From contig NZ_BDAY01000097.1 of NCBI RefSeq assembly GCF_001612685.1, forward strand, positions 1 through 43,153: a stretch of DNA of 43,153 nucleotides, given 5' to 3'. Under the pieces are notes generated by a model. It was not told the DNA's origin, ran no database searches, and saw only the letters and a list, made by a program, of their open reading frames with translations. This DNA is from Nocardia altamirensis NBRC 108246. GTDB taxonomy: Bacteria; Actinomycetota; Actinomycetes; Mycobacteriales; Mycobacteriaceae. Positions 26,110 to 33,873 of the stretch are shown here, one piece after another; within the stretch, counting starts at the first letter, position 1, and each line of letters opens with the position of its first letter. The position numbers were made by a program, and so were the translations under genes.

Positions 26110-26868
26110 TTATGCGTCCGAGACGGGGGCCGGGTCGTCGGCGAGCGCCTCGTGTAGCCGGCGGCACAGCGCCGGATCGAGACGGCCGTCGGCGCCCCGC
26201 AGGGTGTCGGCGACCGAGGCTTCGAGGAGCAGCTCCACGCCGACCCGCAAGGCCTCCCGCATCTGGTCGTGTCCGATGCGCAAGGCATCCGGCCGAGACG
26301 ACAAGGCAAAGACCCCGTTGAGGGTGCCGCGCAGGAAGTTGGTCATCGGCCCCGGCGGCAGTGGCCGCAGTTCGCCGGACTCGACGGCCGCGGCGACGAT
26401 CGACTCCAGCGCGCCGTTCATCCGTGCGACGCGTTCGCCGATCAGCGCCCGCGCCGCTTCGGTACCAGGACCCGTCTGATACGCGCCCGCGGATTCGATC
26501 ATGGCGTACTGCCGCGGTGACTCCAGATAGAAGTGCAGGTAGGCCGCCGCCGCGTCGATCAACCGTTCGACCGGCCCGTTCGGCGCGCTGTAGACCGTCA
26601 CCATGTGCTGCTCGTTCCGTTCGAGGGCTTCGTCGACCAGAGCTAGGTAGAGCTCGTCCTTGCCGGAGAAGTGCTGGTAGATCGTGGCGACCGCGACATC
26701 GGCGACGTCGGCGATCCGGTCGATGGTTGCCGAGTCTCCGTGCGTGACCAACACCTCGTCGGCCGCCGCGAGGATGCGACGACGGGTCTCGGCGCGACGA
26801 CGATCGTGACGATTCGGGCGTCTCGCGACGGATTCGGACATTTGGCCATCATAGCGTTTCGACATCAT
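26110..26868 (-). CDS. TetR-family transcriptional regulator
   Basis: A 252-residue protein. The DNA-binding part is RRRILAAADEVLVTHG, IDRIADVADVAVATIYQHFS, GKDELYLALVDEA; the rest is a helical ligand domain. ATG at 26868 or 26841 could be the start; neither has a strong ribosome site. A 15-bp palindrome lies just upstream. No obvious partner gene is adjacent; the lipase lies 177 bp downstream on the same strand. Confidence 0.87.
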   Translation of the reverse strand: MMSKRYDGQMSESVARRPNRHDRRRAETRRRILAAADEVLVTHGDSATIDRIADVADVAVATIYQHFSGKDELYLALVDEALERNEQHMVTVYSAPNGPVERLIDAAAAYLHFYLESPRQYAMIESAGAYQTGPGTEAARALIGERVARMNGALESIVAAAVESGELRPLPPGPMTNFLRGTLNGVFALSSRPDALRIGHDQMREALRVGVELLLEASVADTLRGADGRLDPALCRRLHEALADDPAPVSDA

Positions 26869-26896
26869 AGACCCATGTGATGATCATCATGGAAGT

Positions 26897-26911
26897 CTAT
26901 TCTTAGAATAG
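26897..26911. promoter_or_regulatory. Palindrome CTATTCT-T-AGAATAG upstream of the TetR gene
   Basis: Perfect 7-bp arms around a single T, 29 bp from the TetR start, have the size and position of a TetR-family autoregulatory operator. The surrounding AAGT...ACTT may extend it. Confidence 0.55.
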
Positions 26912-27294
26912 CGTTCTACTTAGGGTGATGAGGAGCCACTGAACCGGCTCGGCGGCCCCGTGCACAGCGCGGCCCTGGTAGCGGGCACGGACAATCGGAG
27001 CCATCGAAGGGATGTCATGCGAAACATGGGCAGCGATCGATGCGGGAACAATGGCATCTCCGACCGAATTACAACGGCTCGGTAGCCAGCTCCCCGAAGG
27101 GTTGGCGCTTCGCTTAGAAGGCATGAACTCGAGCGCGAGCGCCATGTTGTGCTGTGTATTTGCTATCTGATTGCCATGCCTTTTCAAGGATGGATATCTC
27201 TGACACCATGTCGCACGAAACATCCTTCACACAAGCATGATTCAGCCTTCTTGAGATGATCGCCACATGTTTGCTATATGTGATCTATATCCAA

Positions 27295-27323
27295 TTGACG
27301 CTCTATAAATTCGCTCCGACTAT
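27295..27323 (+). promoter_or_regulatory. Probable leaderless promoter TTGACG-N17-GACTAT
   Basis: TTGACG (27295-27300) and GACTAT (27318-27323) are 17 bp apart, and the ATG of the following gene begins seven bases after the second hexamer, at the expected transcription start. No Shine-Dalgarno sequence exists, which fits a leaderless mRNA. Confidence 0.5.
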
Positions 27324-27329
27324 TTCTCT

Positions 27330-27632
27330 ATGACCAGAAAACCGCGCAACCTTGCGGTTGCTATCGCATTCGCGATCGGATTCGCAGCTACATCCCTTCT
27401 GTTCGCCCCGAATGCGTCGTCGGAACCCATTCCGAACGGCTGCACGGCGGATTATTCAGTCGCAAATGAAGTGACGGTGAATTGCGGGCCTGGCGCCGGG
27501 AGCGGCACCCACGCGTTCATCCGGTGCCGGGACCTCGGCGGCGTGGCGCACACCCGCATCGGCATTCCCATCGGCCCGGACGGCGGAGCGTCGCGCGCGG
27601 TGTGCGCGACCGACGAAACCGGCCCTGCCTGA
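27330..27632 (+). CDS. Small secreted protein of unknown function
   Basis: A 100-residue protein with a clear signal peptide (LAVAIAFAIGFAATSLLFAP, cleavage likely near NASSEP). The mature part of about 68 residues has four cysteines (GCTADY, VNCGPG, IRCRDL, AVCATD), so two disulfides are likely. No family is recognised. Start by leaderless promoter rather than ribosome site. It precedes the membrane-repeat gene by 55 bp and may be in the same transcript. Confidence 0.7.
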   Translation: MTRKPRNLAVAIAFAIGFAATSLLFAPNASSEPIPNGCTADYSVANEVTVNCGPGAGSGTHAFIRCRDLGGVAHTRIGIPIGPDGGASRAVCATDETGPA

Positions 27633-27687
27633 ACCCTTTTCAGCCCTCACCTGCGCTCGCGCCCGAAGCATGATTGGAAGGATTTCG

Positions 27688-29949
27688 ATGTCTACTGTCT
27701 GGAAGCGTTCCACCACCGCTGAATTCGCCTCGAGCCGTGCGGGCCGTGACCGGGTGGAACGCACGCCCGCCTGGCGCGGGCTCTGTGCCGCAGCGGCATT
27801 CGCGTCGCTGAGCACGGTCGTGATGTCCGCGGCCGGTAACGCCAACGCCGATATCTTCGGCCTCCCCATCCCCACCGACCCGGTCGGTGCCGTCGTCGGC
27901 GGCGCCCAGGACCAACTCCCTGCCGTCGGCGCGGCGATCGGCGCGGTGGCACCCGGTGTCGACGTGGCGGGCATCGCCCAGGGCGCGCTCGACACGGCGC
28001 TGCCCCCGCAGGCCAATGTCGGCAATCCGGTGCGCGACACCTTGCAGTCGTTCACCGACAGCCTGCGCTCGGCACCCAATCCTGGCGGGTGGCGCGGCGA
28101 CAGCCTTCCGATCCGGGACACTGCGGCGCCCGCCGGCGACCCGCTCGCCAATGTGGCCGCCCTCGCCGCTCAGATCGGCAGATCGCGCACCGATGTCGGT
28201 CGCCTCGCGGACTGGGCCAACCGCACCTTCCCCACCGGGCCGCTGCGCGGACCCGTCCAGGATCTGCTGAACTTCGCCGCCGCGGCCACCGAGGCGGCCG
28301 GATCCCGGCGGCGCGACTCGGCCGTGCGCATCGACGATGTGATCGAGCAGGCGCGCGTCGTGTTCGACTTCCCGAAGGGTGACGTCGACGTCAGCGCAGC
28401 GCTGCGGAATCTGGTGCACGGATTGACCGCGCCGACAAGCGGTCCGGCCGAACTGCTCGACTATCTCTCCCCTGTGGTCGATCTGCTCGATGGCCGTGCT
28501 CCGGATTCGCTGTTGCATGTCGTGCGTGGCTTGATCGCGGGCGACGGGCCGCTCGGCATCCACCAGGCCTTCCTGTTCGCGGGCGGCTTCTTGTTCGTCG
28601 GCGGCCCGGTGCTGCCGCTGCTGCTCGCCGGTGCGGTCGCCCTGCTGCCCGCGCTGCTGATCGCCGCACCGTTCGTCCTCGGCGCCTTGGTGATCGGCGG
28701 TCTACTCCTGGCCCTGCCGGTGCTGATCATCGGTGGCGTGCTGCTCGCCGTGTTCGCGCTCCCGATTCTGCTTATCGGTGGTCTTGTTCTGGCGGTTGGC
28801 GGGCTACTGCTGATCGGTCTGCTGCTGTGCCCGCTGACCTGGCCAGTGCTGCTCGGCCTCGCAATCGGCTTGCCCGTGCTCGCGATTGGCGCACTGCTGC
28901 TGGTCGGCCTGTTGCTGTGCCCGCTGACCTGGCCAGTGCTGCTTGGCCTTGCACTTGGTGTGCCGGTGCTTGCAGTTGGCGCACTGTTGCTGGTCGGCCT
29001 GCTGCTGTGTCCGCTGACTTGGCCAGTGTTGCTCGGCCTTGCACTCGGCCTGCCGGTGCTCGCGATTGGTGGACTCCTGCTGGTCGGCTTGCTGCTTTGC
29101 CCGCTGACCTGGCCGGTGCTCGGAGGCGTCGCACTGGTGGTGTTCCTTGCGCTGTGCCCGCTCACTTGGCCGCTGCTGGCGATCGGTGCGCTGGTCTTCG
29201 GCCTGCCGCTGCTGGCCTTCGGTGGTCTCGTGCTCTTCAAGCTGTTCGAGATCGGCACGGCGTTGACCCTCATGGCGGTCGGTGGTGCCTTGCTCGCCGC
29301 CGGGTTCCTGCCCCTGCTGCTGGTCGGCGGACTCGCCGTCCTCGGCACGCTGCTCGCGCTCGGTATCGGCGCGAGCGTGATCGCGCTGATCACCGCGGCC
29401 ATCGTCACGCCGCTGGCGTTCGGGCTCGGAGCATTGGCCACGGCGTTGATCGGCGGACCGATCCTCGCCTTCCTGGTTGCCCTGGAAACGGCGAAAATCG
29501 TTGGGACGCTCGGCTTCCTCCTCGGCTTCGCGCTCGGCGCGGCCACCGGCGCCGGAGCAGTGGCGCTGGCCGTCGCCGTGGCCGCAGCGGTCGCGTTCGT
29601 GGCGGCACTGCTGTTGAGCAGGCAGTTCCGGTCCTATCTCATCTCCATCGTGCGATCCGCGCTCGACGCCCTCAGCCCCCGATCCGGCGAGACCAGCGGG
29701 GTCGCACCGAACCGGACACAGTTCCTCGACGACCTCATCCCCGACGACGCCGATCTGGACAAGGTCATCGCGTCGCTGACGAAGTCACCGGCCTCGGCGC
29801 CGAATCAGGCAAAGCCACCGCGATCGGGTGCCACCCACGCCCGCGTCCCGTTCGTCGCGCCCGCCGCCGCCGATGCCAGGATCTACGGCACCGACACCCG
29901 CCGCGTGCTCGCGTTCGCGCTCGCGGACGGGGAAGGCATGCCGTGCTGA
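27688..29949 (+). CDS. Large hydrophobic repeat protein with CPLTWP membrane repeats
   Basis: A 753-residue protein of unknown function. Parts: an N-terminal signal-like segment (GLCAAAAFASLSTVVMSAAG ending in NANA), a ~240-residue polar domain with proline/aspartate-rich stretches, then about 350 residues (~300-650) almost without charge, and a polar C-terminal tail of ~100 residues. The hydrophobic part contains four 30-residue repeats with LLLCPLTWPVLLGLALGLPV at their heart; the repeated Cys lie at 381, 411, 441 and 471, with a fifth, shorter-spaced copy at 490. The ATG at 27688 has GGAAGG upstream; ATG at 27670 has none. The next gene overlaps its end, so it heads a coupled three-gene unit. 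Confidence 0.8.
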   Translation: MSTVWKRSTTAEFASSRAGRDRVERTPAWRGLCAAAAFASLSTVVMSAAGNANADIFGLPIPTDPVGAVVGGAQDQLPAVGAAIGAVAPGVDVAGIAQGALDTALPPQANVGNPVRDTLQSFTDSLRSAPNPGGWRGDSLPIRDTAAPAGDPLANVAALAAQIGRSRTDVGRLADWANRTFPTGPLRGPVQDLLNFAAAATEAAGSRRRDSAVRIDDVIEQARVVFDFPKGDVDVSAALRNLVHGLTAPTSGPAELLDYLSPVVDLLDGRAPDSLLHVVRGLIAGDGPLGIHQAFLFAGGFLFVGGPVLPLLLAGAVALLPALLIAAPFVLGALVIGGLLLALPVLIIGGVLLAVFALPILLIGGLVLAVGGLLLIGLLLCPLTWPVLLGLAIGLPVLAIGALLLVGLLLCPLTWPVLLGLALGVPVLAVGALLLVGLLLCPLTWPVLLGLALGLPVLAIGGLLLVGLLLCPLTWPVLGGVALVVFLALCPLTWPLLAIGALVFGLPLLAFGGLVLFKLFEIGTALTLMAVGGALLAAGFLPLLLVGGLAVLGTLLALGIGASVIALITAAIVTPLAFGLGALATALIGGPILAFLVALETAKIVGTLGFLLGFALGAATGAGAVALAVAVAAAVAFVAALLLSRQFRSYLISIVRSALDALSPRSGETSGVAPNRTQFLDDLIPDDADLDKVIASLTKSPASAPNQAKPPRSGATHARVPFVAPAAADARIYGTDTRRVLAFALADGEGMPC
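28801..29160 (+). repeat. 90-bp in-frame tandem repeat
   Basis: The segment CTGTGCCCGCTGACCTGGCC recurs with exactly 90-bp spacing (Cys codons at 28828, 28918, 29008 and 29098), then once more at 57 bp. Copies differ mainly at third codon positions, so the peptide is better conserved than the DNA. Confidence 0.85.
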
Positions 29950-30218
29950 ACACCGCGTCGCCGTCGAGCGTCCTCGACGTCGACGCAGGACTGCTCGACC
30001 TGCGCACCGCATCGATCGGGTACGGGTACTACACCGAAAACGTCAGCGCCGTAGACGCATTCACCCGAGATCGCCGGCGCGCCCGCTCCGGGCCGACCGG
30101 CTGGTGGAACCGGCACCGCGGGCTACGCCTCGGCGTCGGACTCGCCATGACGGTCAACATCGGGCTGCTGCCTGCCGCGCAGGACGCCTTGCTGTCGATG
30201 GTGCCCCACCTGACATGA
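29943..30218 (+). CDS. 91-residue protein of unknown function, middle gene of the repeat-protein unit
   Basis: GTG start preceded by GGGGAAGG; it overlaps the end of the large repeat protein by seven bases, and its own TGA overlaps the next ATG. The protein has an acidic/neutral first half with a tyrosine-rich IGYGYYTENV, a strongly basic middle (TRDRRRARSG, NRHRGLR) and one probable membrane-associated C-terminal segment (LGVGLAMTVNIGLLPAAQDA). No family recognised. The coupling on both sides supports it being real. Confidence 0.65.
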   Translation: MLNTASPSSVLDVDAGLLDLRTASIGYGYYTENVSAVDAFTRDRRRARSGPTGWWNRHRGLRLGVGLAMTVNIGLLPAAQDALLSMVPHLT

Positions 30219-30781
30219 ACAACGATGACCATCTCGAAAGGTTCGCCGTGAACAGCTCTTCGAACGGCTTCGGCGCCGCTTCGGAATCGCCCCATGCCGA
30301 CTTCCACGTGGAATACCTGTATGGACCGCAGTGGCCTGCCGTCGTGGTGCTGATCGAACGCGCCGCACAGCTGATGGCCGAGGAGCGCGACCGCATCGAC
30401 GCGGCCGCGCGTGAAATGAATGCCGAGATCGCCGCATTGACCGGCTTCGGCAGCGGTGGCCTGACTCGGCTGCTGTCGAATGCGGGCCGCCAGGGCGGCA
30501 CCGCCCTGGAGATCGCGGTGCAGACCGCCAAGGACTACGGCCGTCTGCGCAACGTACAGACCGCCGGACTTGTTGTCGGCCAAGTTGTTTCGCCGGAAAC
30601 GGACACGACCGACCTGACCACGCTGCTGCAGTCGTTCGGTTCCGTCGGCCGTCTCGCCGTGGTGCGGCAGGCAGCCACCGCGACGATTCTGCAGGACCTC
30701 GTCGGCCGTGGCCGCTTCGTCAGGGCGGTCCACGACGAGCTGATGGCACCGTGGCGCGCCGCGATCGGAGGGGTGAATTAA
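30215..30781 (+). CDS. 188-residue protein of unknown function, last gene of the repeat-protein unit
   Basis: The ATG overlaps the previous stop (ATGA); a GTG at 30249 is an alternative. The protein is soluble-looking: a tyrosine/tryptophan motif (DFHVEYLYGPQWPAVVVLIE), then a long helical, charged stretch (LMAEERDRIDAAAREMNAEI) likely to form a coiled coil, then mixed alpha/beta sequence with no transmembrane segment. No family recognised. It may be the cytoplasmic partner of the membrane-repeat protein. A strong terminator follows four bases after the stop. Confidence 0.7.
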   Translation: MNNDDHLERFAVNSSSNGFGAASESPHADFHVEYLYGPQWPAVVVLIERAAQLMAEERDRIDAAAREMNAEIAALTGFGSGGLTRLLSNAGRQGGTALEIAVQTAKDYGRLRNVQTAGLVVGQVVSPETDTTDLTTLLQSFGSVGRLAVVRQAATATILQDLVGRGRFVRAVHDELMAPWRAAIGGVN

Positions 30782-30784
30782 TAA

Positions 30785-30827
30785 CGGCAGCAATGGGTTG
30801 CGGAATTGCCGCAACCCATTGCTGCCG
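30785..30827 (+). terminator. Intrinsic terminator with perfect 19-bp stem
   Basis: CGGCAGCAATGGGTTGCGG (30785-30803) pairs perfectly with 30809-30827 around the loop AATTG. It closes the three-gene unit and is followed by ATTAATAC rather than a T-run, as is common in actinobacteria. Confidence 0.85.
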
Positions 30828-31000
30828 ATTAATACGGTCGAAAATCCGAGGCGAACAGCGCGGTATTCACGCTGACGGCAGAACGTCCTGGCGTGCGATA
30901 TAGTCGATCCGCTCGCGTCTTTTCTGTTCGTGGTGCCGCTGTAACCAGCATTCTTCCCGCTCCCGCTCCTGTGATCCACTTTCACACTACGGAGGAACAG

Positions 31001-31813
31001 TTGAGAATTGCCAGAATTATCGCCGTGCTCGTTGCCATCGCGGCGGTCACGCTCACTGCCTGCGGAAAAGATAGTTCGACTGCGTCGTCCGATGCAGCGG
31101 CAGCGAGCGGTGACGCGGACAAAGGACAGTTCGTCGCACGGTACGAGGCTGCCGAAGGCGATTTGCGGCCGATTCAGCAGATGCTGCAGAACGCAAAACT
31201 GCTCGAAACCGTCGCCGAGGACTCGAACGGCCTGCTCAAACTACCGTCGGACATTTCCGTAGTCGGCAAATCGTGTGGTGTGCCGAACGCCTTCTGGACG
31301 CCGGACGACCAGACCATCACGATGTGCTACGAGTACGCCGACATGCTGCAGCGTGCGTTCGCCAAGGACAGGGACCAGGCACAGCCCGTCGACAAGGAAG
31401 TCATCGGCGCGATGACCGCCGTTTACTACCACGAGCTCGGCCATGCGGTCATCTCGACCTACCAACTGCCCGTCACCGGCCGGGAAGAGGATGCCGTCGA
31501 TCAACTCTCCGTGGTCATCCTGTCGAGTGGACCCGAGGAAATGCAGCAGATGATCCTCACCATCGCCGACGCATGGCGTCGTATGGCAGCCGACGACAAG
31601 GAGCTGGACGCGGACACCTTCGCCGACGAGCACTCGCTCAACGCGCAGCGCGAATACAACTTCATGTGCTGGGCGTACGGCTCCAACCCGGACAAGTACG
31701 CATCCATGATCAGCAATGGTCAACTGCCCGAGGCGCGCGCCGAGCGGTGCCCCAAGGAATTCGACGATATGCAGAACGCGTGGTCAGTCCTCCTCTCCGA
31801 CCACCTCAAATAG
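31001..31813 (+). CDS. DUF4344-type putative metallopeptidase lipoprotein
   Basis: A 270-residue protein starting at TTG with GGAGGAACAG directly upstream; the longer open frame has no site. The signal ends in LTAC (Cys21), a good lipobox. The body contains YYHELGHAVI, a zincin HExxH at residues 144-148, and further conserved-looking stretches EDAVDQLSVVIL, ADEHSLNAQREYNFMCWAYG and PEARAERCPKE, matching my memory of the DUF4344 metallopeptidase-like family. The EDAVDQL glutamate may be the third zinc ligand. Substrate unknown. It converges on the GH5 gene with a 1-bp gap. Confidence 0.8.
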   Translation: MRIARIIAVLVAIAAVTLTACGKDSSTASSDAAAASGDADKGQFVARYEAAEGDLRPIQQMLQNAKLLETVAEDSNGLLKLPSDISVVGKSCGVPNAFWTPDDQTITMCYEYADMLQRAFAKDRDQAQPVDKEVIGAMTAVYYHELGHAVISTYQLPVTGREEDAVDQLSVVILSSGPEEMQQMILTIADAWRRMAADDKELDADTFADEHSLNAQREYNFMCWAYGSNPDKYASMISNGQLPEARAERCPKEFDDMQNAWSVLLSDHLK

Positions 31814-31814
31814 G

Positions 31815-33314
31815 TCAGGCACGAGGCGGATCCGTCGGCACCGTGGCTCCTGCGGAACCTGGGCGGTTGATGTACACCGTGACGGTGCCGGTGCCGTTTC
31901 CGGCCACGGTGACCACGCGGGCGCCCGGTGGCGAGGTCACGGTGCCGCCCTCGACTCGGACCTGGTAACCGTTCGGGTAGTGCAGGTCGGAGACGTAGAT
32001 CTCGGTCGGCGCGGACGAGGCGCGAGGGACGTATCGGTAGGCGAAGTCGCCGTTGGCAGGATCGAAGAACATCCGGTCGGGGGTGCCCGCGGTGGCTCGC
32101 GGATAGGTGCGCACCAGGTCGCGGCCGATGGCGCCGAGGAACGGGTCCGGTTTGGGGCCGTTCGGGCCGAAACTCGAGGCGTAGTGCCAGTATTGCCAGC
32201 CGATGAAGCGTTCGTCGGCGCGCGCCAACGTGTTGCGCAGCACCGTTGCGTCACCATCGCCGAATTCGGTGACGAGCGTGGGGATTCCGGTTCTGCGGGT
32301 GAACGCGTCGATGTTGCCCCAGGTCTTGTCCTGCTGCACCGGGCACACGCCGCGCAGTTCCTCGGGCAGGCCGAGGTAGATCGCCAGCTGGCTGGGGATG
32401 CAATAGTCGTGCGGGGCGAAGACGATGTCGGGTGAGGTGATCGGCGGGTTCTTGCCCAGGTTCGTCGGCATGGTCTCGTTCCAGGTCACATTCGGCTCCC
32501 AGAAGACCGGGATGTCGGCGTTGCGGGCGCGCACGGCATCGGTCAGTTTCTGCATCGCCGCTTGATATTTGGCGTCGAACCGTGGGCAGCCGTTGGGGAA
32601 ACAGCTCAAAAATGGGGAACCGGGCCATGGTTCGTTCATCAGCTCGATGCCGAGCACGCCCGCACGACCCTTCACCTTCGCGGCCAAGGCGGCCAGCGCA
32701 TCGCCAAGATAGTTCAGCACCCCGTTGCTGTTGTCCCACACCTCGTCCCAGCCTCGGTTCATGCTCGGCATCAGGTAGTACAGCGGGAAGCCCGGATTCG
32801 GTTCGAGGGCGCCGGGCCGTGATCGCAGCGACCATTCCGGAAAGCCGTTGCCGCCCCAGATCTTCGACAGTCCGTCCTGGTGATGGTCGAGCAACGTGTA
32901 GATGCCTTGCGCCGCAAGCGTGTCGACAGTTCGCACTATCCGGTCCAGGTAGGCGGTATCGAGGACGCCGCGGGTCGGCATCAGCCCGGCGAAGTTCACA
33001 CCGAGCCGCACCGTGTTGAACCCGTGCCCTGCAAGGAGTGCCGCGTCCTTCTCGGTGACCGTGAAGCCGTCGCCGGGTTCGAGGTAGGGCGCGTCCTTGT
33101 CGACGTTGTTCACACCATGCAGCAGGACGGTGCGCCCGCTGGCGTCGACGAGATGCCTGCCCGCGGCCTGAATCCGGCTGATCGCCGGTTCGGCAGGTGC
33201 GGATTGCGCCGGAGACGCAACCACCAGCGACCACCCGAAGGCGAGTACAGCGACACCGGCCAGCCACCGCCGCCCGGCGAAACATTGTTTCAAATACTTT
33301 GTGCGCATTGCCAT
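31815..33314 (-). CDS. Secreted GH5 glycosidase, endoglycoceramidase-like
   Basis: A 499-residue exported enzyme. After a signal peptide (WLAGVAVLAFGWSLVVASPA) comes a GH5 barrel: LLHGVNNVDKDAPY, FNTVRLGVNFAG, LLDHHQDGLS, acid/base Glu228 in IELMNEPW, APHDYC and nucleophile Glu350 in LVTEFGDGD, with WQYWHYAS following. The order matches endoglycoceramidases and related glycolipid hydrolases, and a ~90-residue beta-rich C-terminal domain is as expected there. It probably cleaves oligosaccharide from a glycolipid outside the cell. The ATG at 33314 or 33308 may be used. Confidence 0.88.
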   Translation of the reverse strand: MAMRTKYLKQCFAGRRWLAGVAVLAFGWSLVVASPAQSAPAEPAISRIQAAGRHLVDASGRTVLLHGVNNVDKDAPYLEPGDGFTVTEKDAALLAGHGFNTVRLGVNFAGLMPTRGVLDTAYLDRIVRTVDTLAAQGIYTLLDHHQDGLSKIWGGNGFPEWSLRSRPGALEPNPGFPLYYLMPSMNRGWDEVWDNSNGVLNYLGDALAALAAKVKGRAGVLGIELMNEPWPGSPFLSCFPNGCPRFDAKYQAAMQKLTDAVRARNADIPVFWEPNVTWNETMPTNLGKNPPITSPDIVFAPHDYCIPSQLAIYLGLPEELRGVCPVQQDKTWGNIDAFTRRTGIPTLVTEFGDGDATVLRNTLARADERFIGWQYWHYASSFGPNGPKPDPFLGAIGRDLVRTYPRATAGTPDRMFFDPANGDFAYRYVPRASSAPTEIYVSDLHYPNGYQVRVEGGTVTSPPGARVVTVAGNGTGTVTVYINRPGSAGATVPTDPPRA

Positions 33315-33420
33315 TTCGTGTCCGATCGCGAGTCACAAGACTTAATGGTCACACGTCCAGTTTGTGCGACAGCGTCCCACCGCGTTCGGTTTTCCCGACT
33401 TTTCGACAGCAGCAGAACCG

Positions 33421-33873
33421 CTAACGCAGGACCTCGGCGATATCGGCGGCAGCGGTCATCAGCACCAGCACGGGCACCACTTTCGCCGGCGGAATGTGAT
33501 ACACACCGCGGCCTTGCTGTTCGACGATGCGCGCCGAGGTGAGCGCACGCAGATGGTGATGCAGCTGGCCCGCCGAGCTCAGCCCGACGGCCTCGGCGAG
33601 TTCGACGCCGGTCCGCGGACCGTCGAGCAACACCTCCACCAGCGCTTGCCGCACCGAGTGCCCCAGCGCGGCAAGCACTTCGACCCGCGCATGCGCGGGC
33701 AGCTGGCGCACCGCACCTGCGCTGTACTGGATCGTCCAGTCGATCTGGCCGCCGAGGTCGACGCTGCCGCCGTACCGGATGAACCCGCGAGCGTCGTCCT
33801 CGGCGGGACGCTGCGATTCCAGCGCAGCGATCCGCGCTTCCAGTTCGGCGAGCTTGGCGTCGACATCGGTCAT
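33421..33873 (-). CDS. ArsR-like winged-helix regulator
   Basis: A 150-residue protein. Residues 1-25 look like a short coiled coil (KLAELEARIAALE); residues ~65-130 are a winged helix (VRQALVEVLLDGPRTGVELA, LSSAGQLHHHLRALTSARIV, GVYHIPPAK). The ATG overlaps the stop of the beta-lactamase-like gene (ATGA), so it is co-translated with it. It may sense the state of the wall or the same compound, but no ligand site is evident. Confidence 0.8.
   Translation of the reverse strand: MTDVDAKLAELEARIAALESQRPAEDDARGFIRYGGSVDLGGQIDWTIQYSAGAVRQLPAHARVEVLAALGHSVRQALVEVLLDGPRTGVELAEAVGLSSAGQLHHHLRALTSARIVEQQGRGVYHIPPAKVVPVLVLMTAAADIAEVLR

Larger units (their letters stand above)
26869..27329. other. 461-bp AT-richer intergenic region
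   Basis: It lies between the divergent TetR gene and a small secreted-protein gene. Apart from the palindrome and promoter listed separately, nothing is convincing. A 106-codon minus-strand frame has no ribosome site and an unconvincing protein. Base composition is noticeably more A+T-rich than the rest of the window. Confidence 0.5.

Noticed and set aside
26903..27223. 106-codon minus-strand frame in the AT-rich gap
   Set aside because: No ribosome site, odd composition and no family; treated as non-coding.
28827..29942. Second plus-strand frame inside the membrane-repeat gene
   Set aside because: Only its last part from 29943 has a ribosome site and coupling; the rest is a frame shadow of the repeats.
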